From Symbiodinium natans (Eukaryota > Sar > Dinophyceae > Suessiales > Symbiodiniaceae), in NCBI GenBank assembly GCA_905221605.1, contig CAJNDS010001802.1:339501-403500 (forward strand): DNA of 64,000 nucleotides, in the 5' to 3' direction. Positions 21,955 to 33,000 of this stretch are shown here, piece by piece. Under the pieces are notes generated by a model, which was given only the letters and a program-made list of their open reading frames with translations, was not told the origin of the DNA and made no database searches. Position 1 is the first letter of the stretch. Every line of letters starts with the position of its first letter. The position numbers and the translations under genes were made by a program.

Positions 21955-24900
21955 GTGTTCTCGGAGCGCTGCTTGCTGCAGAGGTGGCGGCTCAAGGCTC
22001 TGAAGACATGCAGACACTGCAGCTGTCGCTTTGGGCTGGCCCTTTTTTTGGGAAAACCTTAGGGAGCCTCCGGGTCTGGGGCGCGGCCTGGGGTTTTCTT
22101 TGGGCAGTTGAACCTTGAGACGTGTGCAGGTGGCCTACGATGGCTCCGGGTTCCGGGGCTGGCAGCCGTTGGGTGTCGAAGGTGCGCGAGAACATGTCCA
22201 GACATTTGTTTGAGCTTGTGTGTGTTTTTTGGGAATTATTCCCTCACCCCAAACTTGAGACTTAAACACGTTAATCCCTGGACCCTTGAAGTTTTGAGGG
22301 GAAGTCCTCTGCTGCACAGTCCCCGGCCTCGCAGTGAGCGTGGCTTACATCGCTCTTTGTTTTCTGGGCCTACGTTGGCCAGCGGAGCCTCTTTGGAAGA
22401 TGTTCGTAGTCCCAGCTCATCTCTCACTCTTCTGCTCTCCTCTCTATGTCTGTGTTTTGTTGTGGCAATTCGAAGAGGATGCAGCGTTCACACATATGGA
22501 CTCTACAGACTCGCATGTCAATGTTAGCCCCTCGTTGCATGTGGCGTTGTTTAAGAGGTTTCGCGAGGTTTGCTTTTGGAATTCATGTATCAGGGCCTTA
22601 GGCTCTTGATGCTCTATGTATCACATTCCTTCCACACAGCATCGGCATCACCACAGGCGCGCGGACGGTGCATCGCACACTGGCTGCTGCTTTGATGGCC
22701 TCGCATCCTTTGCACAGTGCTGCGGCGACACTTCAGAGATTGCTCTAAGGCTGATTGACATAGACAATACGATGTCGTGCCTGGGCCCGAAGCTCTAGAC
22801 CCGAAACATCCTAAACGTCCGAAAGACCTCCTTGAACAAAGCAAGGCTTTCAGCATGTGCGCGCCTTTTTGTCCCAAGTGGTCATATTCCAACTTCCGAC
22901 CCCAAAACGGCAGGTGGCATGCGTATTTCAACTAACCATCTTTGAGATTGAACGAGTGCTGTGGCTTTGATTTTGCACAAGTTTGGGGCATCTTCAGCCG
23001 TTTTTGCAAAATTTCCCGTCATGTCCGACAGCTCTGTGCATGTTGCTGTCGGAAATCGTGCTCCACGCCACCCCTCGGCCGCTGAGTCTGCGTCAAAGAG
23101 CTTTATGCCATTGCTTGGGGTGTATGCCGGCATACTCACGAGCCTCGCACGCCCTTGACTGATAAGGCCGGCTCCGGCAGGCTCCTGTGCTGGTGGGCTG
23201 TTCACGCACGGATCGGGGTGTGCACGCGGAGGCTTGGGTCATTGGGCAGAGCTTCTAAAGTTTTCGGGTCTGTGTGAGTGTGAGGGAGATTGGTGTAGAG
23301 TGTTAGGGTTTCTGGGGGTTTGAGTGCGAAGAGAATTCGAGGTACATGACGTGGCGCATGGGTTCGAGACGAGGCCCCGAAAACCCTTAAACCGTCAAAC
23401 CCCAGAAACCCCCAAAAATCGAAAAAGCCCTAAACCTTAAACCCTAAACCTTAAAACCCTAAACCTTAAACCCTCAACCTCCAACCGCACCAGGGCCAGG
23501 TGGCGCACGTCGACCTGCTGAGCCTTCCGGACCTTGATGCGGACACCCTCAGGCACTCCCGGGGCGCGAGGTTTGCTGTGGGGGTGGGGGCTGCTCGGGC
23601 CCTCAACGCACGAAGCGTGCGAGTTCAGAGTCCATGCCAGCCAAGCTTCTCATGACATGTGGATTGCTTGCTGGACAGCCTGCACAGACCCTGAGCATCC
23701 CTAAAACCCAAACATCTCCTAAGTACTCTCGGCATGCCGGAGGCGGCGGGTGAACCGCCGGCTGCCAGAAGACGTGCTACTCAGTCGCCTGCGTTCTGTT
23801 TAATTCTTGTGAACTGCTGCGCTGGGATGTCCGCACATGTCGAGGTGTTCTAGAAGTTAGAATGGAAAAGACAGAAGCCGAAGGAATGGCAGCAGCCGCC
23901 AGTAAACAGAAGCTGCATTATGTCTACAAGGGCTGACAGAGCAGGTAAGGCAGTTGCTGGAAGCCTACCCAGCCACCCAGCAGCAGACAAGCTCAATCCT
24001 GGACGGCACTAGCGCGTGACCCTTGTTGGAATCTTCGGCTTTGCAGCTCATGCATTGGTGCCAGAAATGTCCTTTACCCCCTTGCTATGACCGTAGCCTT
24101 TGTGCCGTTCATCAAAGAGGGCCACCCCGCCCCCCCCCCCCCCCCCCCCCCCGAAGCCTCCTGAAACCCATTCCCAGAAAGAGGATGCCGATGGATGGAC
24201 GCGGTTCCCCAACCGAGGTCAACAGAAGCTTTCACGCGCGGAGGTCCGCCTTGCACAAGTGCCTGGACAGCCAGACTACTTGTCCTTCGGGGACTTCGGA
24301 GTGTTCCCCCGGGCAAGGCATTGTATCATACATTCGAGGAGTTGGCAGGGGGAGGTCCAAGCAGGTGTGTGGCGCAATATTCTAGATTTCAGGCGCTACC
24401 GCTACGACTTGCTGCTGCGCCCGCGCCCGTCGCCGTTCGAAGCGCGGTTTGTCTGGGCAGCTTAGATGTCAGCAGAGCCAAGCAAGAAGTGTGCTTTTCT
24501 GCGTGCCCATGGCCTGATCTTCAGTGCTGTCTTTGGTAATGGTTGTTTGTGAGAATCGACATCTGCCAGCAATTTCAAGGCAATCACCTGCACAATTTGC
24601 CACCGTCCTATGATCTGACCAGAAGCCTGACAGTACTTCCCTTGCAGCGAAGCTCCGAGCTCGCTCTGAGATGTACCGAGTACCGAGTAGCATTCCTGAT
24701 CAAACCCTTGTGCAGAATCACAACGCAGCTCCCTGAACCCTAAATGCAAAGCCCTCGGCCCTCAACAGAGCCGAAACCCTGGAATCCCAACCCGAGCCCC
24801 CACTCCCCCCCCGCCCCCCTCCTCACGCCCAAATGAATGCTTCAAACCTCAGCCCAGGCAGTGGGTGACCTGCCCGCGGCCACTATTGCCGAGGCCGCAC

Positions 24901-26995
24901 AGCGGCTCAATGGGCAGGTGCGGGGTGGCTGCCAGGTTTGTTTTTGTGTCTTTTGGGGGGGTTCATCGAAGGGTTTGGGGTTCAGAGGTGCTTCAGGGTT
25001 CAGGTTTACACTCTTGAGTCTTGTGGGATGAGGCGACCTCAACCCCCTTTAATTACTCGCTTCGGCTTCCTTCCCAGAGAAGGCCCTGGACTGCAGCCTC
25101 CTGACCGTGAACTGGCGGGCTTCCTGCAGAGCTGGCACGGCGCCTCCATGCAATGTGGTCATGGGCCCTTCGAAGCCGCCCCCAAAGTTTTTTAAGGACC
25201 ATGGCCAGGCTACTAAGAGGCCATGGGCTTTTTCTAATATGCACCTTTTGAGTAGGATCGGGGGCCTTCTCTCTCCCGGACTGTCATGTCGGCTGTTTAG
25301 AGGTTTTGCCATGAGGATCCAGCTTCTGTGAGGCTTCCGCATGTCACCCATCTACAGCTTGACGTCAGGATGACTTCGATGAGGCCTACTACGGGCCGCT
25401 GACGAAGCGGCTGCATCCTCAGAGGCCTTTGTTAGCTAACTGCAACATCTGCGCCACCAGAATCGTTTCCTCAAAGCGCCCCCCTTCGGCCCCAAGGCTG
25501 CTCATCGACACATGCTGGGACGCTGCATCGGAAAAGCTGATCCTCAGCTGCCACCATTTGCCTGCCCCCTTTGGTGTGTCATTGAAGAAGTCTTGGTTGC
25601 TTTTTGTGTGTTGCAGGTTTTACGTACACACAGCACAAAGTTCGGCTCTATAACAGCACCTTGCGGCTAGCCAAGGAGCGTGCGCCTGGAGTGCAAGGCT
25701 TTCCTGTACAGGCGGCCTGTGTGGCGACCCCAAGAAAGCCCCAGCGGGTTTCTCTTCCATGGCCTTGTGTACATGTCTTGCAAGCTCCATGTGCTCAGTC
25801 CTCTTGATTCTGGTCCTGATGTTGGGTGCACTAAAGACTATATGGGGCCGTGCTAAGACCGGAAAGGGAAAGGGAGCAGAAAGTGCCAGTTGGGTAGATC
25901 TTTGACGGCTGGACTCTTAGACGCTGGGTTTCGGGAGGCCCCGCTGGGCCCTGAGCCCTAACTCCTACACCCAAGAACCTCCTGAACCCTAAACCCTAAA
26001 CCCTAAACCCCAAACCCTAAACCTTAAACCCTAAACCCTGAACCCTGAACCCTGAACCCTACACTGCAAACGCCCGACAGCTGCAGGATGGCTCGGGTTG
26101 CGGTTTCTGCACTTGTGGCCGGCGCACGCGGTGTCATCGACCCTGCAGACCTCAGCGACGCCGGGCACCCCGGGGTTTTCTGGGGGTTTCAGGGAGGCGC
26201 AGCTCCGACAGGTGTCTCCAATGTTTTAGGGTTTAGGGTTTAGGGTTTAGGGTTTAGGTTCTGATCAGAACCCTAAGGCCTGCTTGCCTTGGATTTGCAC
26301 AGCTTGCACTGTGTTGGCAGGGAGCGGCATCCTGTCCGATTATCAGACGTTCTCGTGTTCTTCGTGATGTGGTACGTGTGTTTGCCTCATGTTCTCTGGA
26401 ACTTTTTTGGCTGTTACCTGACTGCACACAGGAGGCTGTGAATGGTGTAGGTAAGCCGTCTCATGGATCCCCCTTTCATGGCGCCCACGCTTGAAGAGCC
26501 ATCACAATCAGTCAAGTATGCCAAGTTTTGCTGCACCTTTTCAATTCTCCCTACCGCCGAACCCCTCTGAACCCTGAATCCTAAACCCTTAAATCGAAGC
26601 CCTATAACCTCTTAAACAGTTAAACATCCGTACCGTTGCGTCCTGGAGCTCGGAATGGGCCCAGGCCTCCTCTCCGACCTTCGCCAAAGCTATGCGAAGA
26701 GTGAAGGGCAGGAGTGGCGGGTCGGGTTTTGGGGGGGTTTGCGTTGGGAGGTTGGGCCACCAAGCACCCGAATGGCCCTCAAGCCCCAAGCAGAGGGCAC
26801 TTCTGCCTGGAGTTGGGATTCGGAGAGCTTTTTTCGGGGGGGTTTGGGCAGTTTTTAGGGTTCGGCGTGGAGCCCTGAAGCAGCCCTGAAGCTCCTCAAG
26901 CCCTGGCGAGGATGGAGCTGGCCCCGCCCAGTGGTTTGTTCCTTGAAGAGGTTGCGTACCCACCAGAAGCTGGAGATGGCAGAGCAAAAAAAGTG
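21955..26995 (+). CDS. truA: TruA-type tRNA pseudouridine synthase
   Basis: Converts uridine to pseudouridine in the tRNA anticodon stem-loop (positions 38-40 in the bacterial enzyme). Exons in order: 21955-21996, joined through a GC donor to 22130-22200, giving RWRLKVAYDGSGFRGWQ, the family's N-terminal motif; 23181-23231 (SRTDRGVHAE, with the catalytic Asp codon at 23211-23213); 23494-23570 (GQVAHVDLLSLP); 23743-23797 (VNRRLPEDVLLSRLRS); 24393-24456 (RYRYDLLLRPRPSPFEARF); 24858-24917 (TIAEAAQRLNGQ); 25369-25424 (DDFDEAYYGP, weaker); 26087-26174 (MARVAVSALVAGARG); and 26911-26995 (ELAPPSGLFLEEVAYP), the usual C-terminal motif. All key TruA blocks appear in the right order on one strand over 5 kb, so the identity is firm. 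The exon bridging 22200 to 23181 and the link between 25424 and 26087 are not resolved. The true stop is uncertain; an in-frame TGA lies at 27164. Cytosolic, nuclear or organellar location cannot be told. The Ser of SRTD replaces the common Gly. Confidence 0.87.
23400..23475 (-). repeat. CCCTAAA-like run before the GQVAHV exon of truA
   Basis: Degenerate CCCTAAA/CCTTAAA units end about 20 nt before the AG acceptor at 23493. Confidence 0.8.
24126..24153. repeat. Poly-C tract in a truA intron
   Basis: A run of more than 20 C with one G at the start, about 240 nt before the RYRYDLLL exon. Confidence 0.95.
25985..26064 (-). repeat. CCCTAAA/CCCTGAA run before the MARVAV exon of truA
   Basis: About ten units drifting from CCCTAAA to CCCTGAA, ending about 20 nt before the acceptor at 26086. 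TTTAGGG units at 26225-26262 follow the same exon, so the exon is bracketed. Confidence 0.9.
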
Positions 26996-28133
26996 GTGAG
27001 ACTGCTGGGGGATCAGAGCTTGTGGGGCTCATGTGGGATTTTTGGGTGTTTGGTTATTTGGGAATTTGAGGATAGGGGCTGCAATCTTTGTGTGTGCACC
27101 ACTGTGGCTCAAGCTTACGTTCTACCACCGTGTGAAATGCGCGAGCAGCGCCCGCCGCGTGGCTGAAGTTGTTGGGATGCTTTCGAGAGGTTTGGCAGGA
27201 GGCCGACGGGCCAGGTTGGGTGTTTGGGGTTCGAGTGCACTGGCCCATGTTGCGGAGTGCTGTGGCGCTGAGACTCGGCATGACTCGATCTTCGAGGATA
27301 TGGGCGTCCTTTCTGCCCCTCGGCAGCAGATATTCAGACATGGGTCGGGCTACTGCTGCTTGCTGCAGTGGCTATTTGCGGCCGCATCCTACCAAGATTG
27401 GTTGCGGTTATTGACGGATACTTTCAGCGATTGAGAACGGTCACAAGAGTTATGCATGGGGGTGGGCAGGCAAGTCGGCAGTGGGGGCTCAGTTTGCGCT
27501 TGTCTCTGCCATCCAAGAACCCTGCTGTCCTATGCAGCCGCAGCCTGCACAGGACAGTTCGTTTGGGGGCTTAGGGGTGTTTTGTCCAGAGGCTATCTTG
27601 TCTAAGGGTAGTTACATGGGCCCTTTTGATGGTCCCTCACCTCCTGAACAGGGTGCTGAAGTGTGGGCCCTTTAATTTTTAATGGGGTATATAAGGGGTA
27701 TGTAAGGGGTCCCGTTCTAACCTTCTAAGGGCCCATTCGGAATCCTAGCCAGACAATCTCTGAACCGCGAAGGAGACAATTGCAAAGCGGGGGAAGAGGC
27801 GCTCCGGGTCAAAAACCATGGTAGAGCTGATGTGACTTGGGCAGGAGCAGCAAGAATAGCAGTTGCGAGGATGGAACTTCCCTTTTCTGCGGATAAGGAG
27901 CTTTTAACAACGTGCTGGGTATTTGGCCCTACAGCCATCGTGTTTCACCTTCTCCAACCAACCGCATTGCAGGCCAGATGTCCGAGGCGTTTAGGGCGTG
28001 GCTCGTAAGATCCTTCGATGTGTAGGCCGTGCTGATGCAGATTCGGAGCAACAGTCAGATGAACTCTTCGCTGCCACTTGGCTGGTGCAGGTTGCCATGA
28101 GAAGCCCCGCCGCTTGTAGCTTCCCACTGGGAG

Positions 28134-28225
28134 TTTACGAAAATAAAGTACTCAAATATAGACCCCCAAGCAGTAGGATTCCCTGATATAAGGACCCCAA
28201 TAAGGTACCCCAAACCCCCCATGTG
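28134..28225 (+). mobile_element. Family B element, copy 2
   Basis: GTTTACGAAAATAAAGTA at the left, AGTAGGATTCCCTGATAT inside, AATAAGGTACCCCAAACC and CCCATGTGCT at the right. A third copy follows after about 80 nt. Confidence 0.7.
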
Positions 28226-28308
28226 CTCATACTGCCAAGGAAAGAGGTCCAACCCTTTGGGACCAACCTCGGAGGAGGGGAACGGAGGGCTCCTCTTGTC
28301 AACTGGGC

Positions 28309-28385
28309 GGTTTACGAAATGAGGGACCCCTTACGTACAGATCTCCATCCAATAAGGTACCCCTCTCATGTCGGAAACCCCTAAC
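28309..28385 (+). mobile_element. Family B element, copy 3
   Basis: GTTTACGAAATGAGGGACCC at the left, AATAAGGTACCCCTC inside, GTCGGAAACCCCTAA at the right. Shorter than copy 2. Confidence 0.65.
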
Positions 28386-30003
28386 TCAGCATCTGTGGCA
28401 GTGTATTCACTGATGCAGGTTCGGGGAAGCGCTCGGATGTGCTAGGATGAACATGTTGCTGGTGCTGGACTGTTGAGGGTTGCAATGAAGCCCCCCTGCA
28501 GGCTGGCTTTGCCTTGAAGACTGGTTCTTCTCCGGCTTTGCTGGGCGCTACGTGTCGGGGCCCGGGACCTCCACGGACAGGAGTATGGTTGGACGGACGT
28601 TAGGATGGCGGCCGTTTTGTGCAGTTTCTCGAACCCTCCAAAAGAAGCGAAAGCCCAAGGCTAACATACAACCGACCGAAGCACGATAGCCCCAAGCCCT
28701 ACCAGCAGCCCGGAATGACGGAATTCTGAAACCGAGGACCCAAGGCCCAAACCTTTTTGGCTCTCCAGGTCAACCTCCGACGGGGTGGGCCAGGGCGCCT
28801 GCTTGCCGCCGCTGCTGTTGGGCTGCTGGGCCTTCAATATGTTTTGTGTTTTAAGCTGCTTGGAGGTTAGTGGGGGGGGTTCATGGGAGCCAGTTGTCTC
28901 CTTCCCAACCCCTCCTCTGCTGCTGAATGCAGACGTTGGCTGAAGAACTGGCGGGGAGCCTATACACGCGAATATGAGCTTTGGCAGCTTTGGGGTGTAA
29001 GCTCTTAGCCCTGGCACTAAGACTGCCTCACCTCGTACAGGAGAAAAGTAAGCCAGCAGCTAGGGAACAAAGGGGCAGTCACACCTGAGACAGAAGGCCC
29101 ACCACACCTAGGAAGCAACCCAGACCTTTGCCGGAGAGGAACAATAGCCAGCAAACAGCATCCACACCTAGAAGAATCTCAGACCCCTGCTGCACCCACC
29201 TTGTGTCATTAGAGATGTGAGCGGAGAGTGGTGAGACTTCAAGGCGGTCAGGCCTGGAGCCGCGATTGATCTTGGGCATGTCATTCACCATAGCCGCAAG
29301 GTCGTGATGCATCTGCCTCGTCTAAAGACCCCTTCCGCTTCTAGAATTGCTCGGGTTGGTTTCGAGAGCTGGGAAGGTTATGCCTTAGGGGTTTCGTTCA
29401 TATACTCCCAGCACAGAACCCCTACATTGCCCAAGTTCTCTGAGGAAGCTTCCCCCCACATGCCTACTTGCACGTTCCGTAGAGGGAATCTGAAGTTCCA
29501 CATCCCCCATCCCCTCAAACCCCAAACGTACTGGAAGGCTCTTCATAAGGAAGCAGGAAGGTACCCCATCTAGTCGCCATGCGAGTCTTAAATCCTACGC
29601 CTCCGACTGAGAACCCGCGAACGCCCGAGAGCCCCCGCGGAGCACCTTTTTTAAGACAGTGCCGATGAGAGTTTGGATCCCTTGAGTTGCTTTGGGGTTT
29701 GGGGTTTAGGGTCTGGGGTTTGGGGTTTGGTTTAGGGGTTAGGGTTTAGGGTTTAGTGGTCAAGGTTTGGGGTTTAAGGTTTAGGACACTTCAGCTTCAG
29801 GTGATGAGGGTCCCTGGCCATCCGAGGGCGTCCTCACACAGAGGCGGGGTCAATTCTGGGACTCCGAGCCAGGGGAGCTTGTTTACGTTGCGATCCTTTG
29901 AATTCCGAAGCCTTGAACCCCAAGAAGGCCGAATCCCGAAGCCCCAAGAAGCTCCAATGCCCTAAGGCTTGTAGCACCCCGTTCTTTGGATCATGGCAGG
30001 CTT

Positions 30004-33000
30004 GTGAAGCAGTACGGCAAGCAGTTCGCGGCCGAGGTTTTCATGGCCCACAGGCCAGTCTTCGCGCATGGGGATGGGGTTGTTCCAATTTGGCCCTGAC
30101 ATGGTGGTGTGCTGCTTTTCCTCAGAGTTTAGTCAGTCTGCATCCTGGACCAGAATGCGTATCAATTTAGTGAAAATTCGTGGCGGGATGAAGTATCTCT
30201 TCCTGATAGTTCCAGGAATCGCGAATCGAATCTGCCACCCCAAACGCTCTGGCATGCACCTTCCTTGTTTCATGCCCACACAGAGGCGGCAAGGGCTCAC
30301 TTCCATGAAAATTGACTGGTGACCAGGAATGACTTCATCGGACCGACTGACCTCCAGGCATGCGGGATGGAACCAAACGAAATTCCCAGCTCTGTTTCAT
30401 TAAAGCAGAATCGTCAGGAAGCCTCGAATTGTCGCCGCAGCCTGTGTGCAGCCATCGGTGGCGCAACGAGAGACCGCACCCCGAAAAGCTACGTTTGGCC
30501 ATGTAACACCATAGTTCTACTGGTGACGCAACAACTGGTGACGCAACAGCTGTTGCAGCTTGTTTGCCTTCGTCATGTCGCTGTTCGAGGCCATGAAGAA
30601 GATCGGCATCAAGGTGGTCAGAATCCCTATTACCTGGACTCTCTTCGCAGATGCCCTCGCTGTTGTTGTCGCTCGGCAGTGTTCCCCTCCGGGAATTTAA
30701 CATCCGAGGTCTCTAAAGGGGCTATATGGGGCTGTTGCATCTGCAGGTTCCCAATCTACTTTCCTCAACTGCACTGCGATGTCATAGTCGAAAAGCTATC
30801 AATGAAATTCTAGAGTAAATGCGAACCGCTGGCCCAGGGTGAGGGGCTCATTGGTGCTACTTTTTAATTCCGCAACGCCAGCGAGAAAACCTAGTTCTCT
30901 GCCCACGAAGCTGGTTGTGGCAGCCCTCCCTAAACCCTAAAAACCCTAAACACCCTAAACCATCTGAGGACAAGAAGGTGTATGGCTCGCACGACCCTAT
31001 CAAGGACACCGTCATTGCAGCTGGGTTGCAAATTGATCGCAGTGTGGAGTCGGCATCTTGATGTGAAGGAAAATGATTCATATACCAATGAATAAACTGA
31101 TCATAGTAATATACTAATTCATATACTAATTAAGATACTAAGTAGTATGCTGCTACTATATTTTCTGATTTTCCTAATTTGTTAATGTACTTGTTAATAT
31201 ACCGACTAATATACCGATTACTGTACTGATCTTAGAGCCGCCTGCCAGGTGCCAGATCCCTACTACACCAAGGACTCGGGAGCTCTGTCGCATGGGGGCT
31301 CAGAGTTTGAGGAGTCCACGGCTTCTAGGGATGCTTAGAGGCAGCCATATACCCTGTGCATGCAAATCTGAAATCCTGGCAGACGCTTCAAGATTCTCGC
31401 GCTTGTAGGTTTTGGGGTGTAGAGATGCTGATAGCGTCACGTCCCCAAAACAGTTAAACGCAGCAGCCGACACCATGAACCGCATGAGATCTATGGACCG
31501 TGATGAGCAAAGCTGATCTGCCTTAAGCAAGGAAAGCCAAACGAAAAAGACCTGAACCCCCAATCCCTACAGGCCTGGCTCCAAACTTGGAGAGCTTTTC
31601 AGAGCCCTTAGTAACCTGGAAGCCCTCAAAGCCACCCGTAAAGATCCTAAGAACCCTACTCAAGAAAGAGACCCACTTATAACCCCCAGACCCCTGCAAC
31701 CGGCGAGAACATCTCCTACGCGACCATCCCGCGCAGCCTCCTCGAGGGCCTTTTCATCCAGGTGGGCTTTTCTAGTTCGTCGGTATGCGTCTTTTTCTGC
31801 TTCGGGTGCGAGGGGAACTGAGTGAGGGTGGGTGCAAGGGTCTGTGGTTTGGGTGTGAATGTAAGGGTTTAGGGGACTTCGGATTTTGGGAAGGCTGCTT
31901 TTGCTTGTGAGGTCTCTTGGGGTGTTTTGCCCAGCACAGCGCCTGGCAGGCCTTGGAATCGTCTTCAGGGTTCACCCAGTGTTGACCCCCAGCCCTATCT
32001 GAGCTACTGGACAGCGCAAGGCGCCAGTGCCTCTGAACCAGGGGATGCAGGATGGACATGGAAATCCCTTGGGCATTGAAGACTGGCAGCGTGGTGTTAC
32101 ATCCACGCCTCTTTCTTCGACTGAGCAAAAGGCTCCCCCGTTTTGGCAGAATATCCACTGTGGTGGAACATCCGTAAAATTCAACCTGTATTGAGGAATA
32201 CTCCCGCTTCCTGACTGCCTGCAAAGCAAGTTGTCGCGTGATTGTCGTCAGGGTCAACGCTGTGTCATGGGCTCAAACAACGACAGACGCAGTACTGCGC
32301 TCCCCTCTGTATGCCACATGTGCCCCAATTGCAGCCTCCTACGTCTGTACTGCAAGCCTAGACCCATACGTCAGCCACCTTGAATCCTTAAGCATCACAG
32401 CCCCCCTGGGCTCAGGGCAACAAGCTTGGCCTCAAGTTCCTGCTGGCCACTTGGGGCAGCTCAGAGGGTCTTCCCCCCCCCCCCCCCCCCGGGCTTTTTG
32501 GAAAGGAAACGCTCGCACCTTTACAGTAAGGTGCTGGTTCCCTGAAACTTCCAAACACTTTCAAGCGCCCCCTGCACCGAGGATCTTCATGCCTTTCCGG
32601 GTGGATCCTCTGATGGCGCCACGCCCCGGGAAGTTTGGCATGCTGAGGGCTTCACCTCGAACCTCTCATTTGCCCTGAGAATCAGTTCGCCCCCCCCCCC
32701 CCCCCCCCAAAGCCTTTAAACCCCCCTAGGCGCCTTTAAGTATCCCCGTAGCCCCAACTTAAGTGCCGCCACACCCCTGAACCATGAAGCTGCAGGTTCG
32801 AGGGTTCGAATGCAGGGCTGGGGGTCTGGGGGTCGTGCTGAGGTTTAGGGTTCATGGGGGCAGGGCTTGAGGGTTTTGAGGTTGGAGGGTCTAGAGGCTT
32901 CGGGTTTAATTATGGTTTAGGGCTCAAGATTTCGGACTTGGTTCGGATCTGTCATGGCAGGCAGAGTGAGCTGTTTCAAAGGGTTCTAGGGGTTGAGGGT

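Larger units (their letters stand above)
26996..30003. other. About 3 kb without a recognised gene
   Basis: Holds two short repeat elements (28134-28225 and 28309-28383), TTTAGGG-like runs at 29690-29790, and scattered open frames. A stretch at 28770-28850 after an AG is open, but its frame is ambiguous. The 5' exons of the downstream GH5-like gene probably lie here, but I cannot identify them. Confidence 0.5.

Noticed and set aside
28770-28850. Possible reverse-transcriptase-like GVGQGACLPPLLLG
   Set aside because: Only a few residues resemble the G-x-x-QG-x-x-L-SP-LLF motif of non-LTR retrotransposons. No YADD box or other RT block is nearby, and another frame is equally open.
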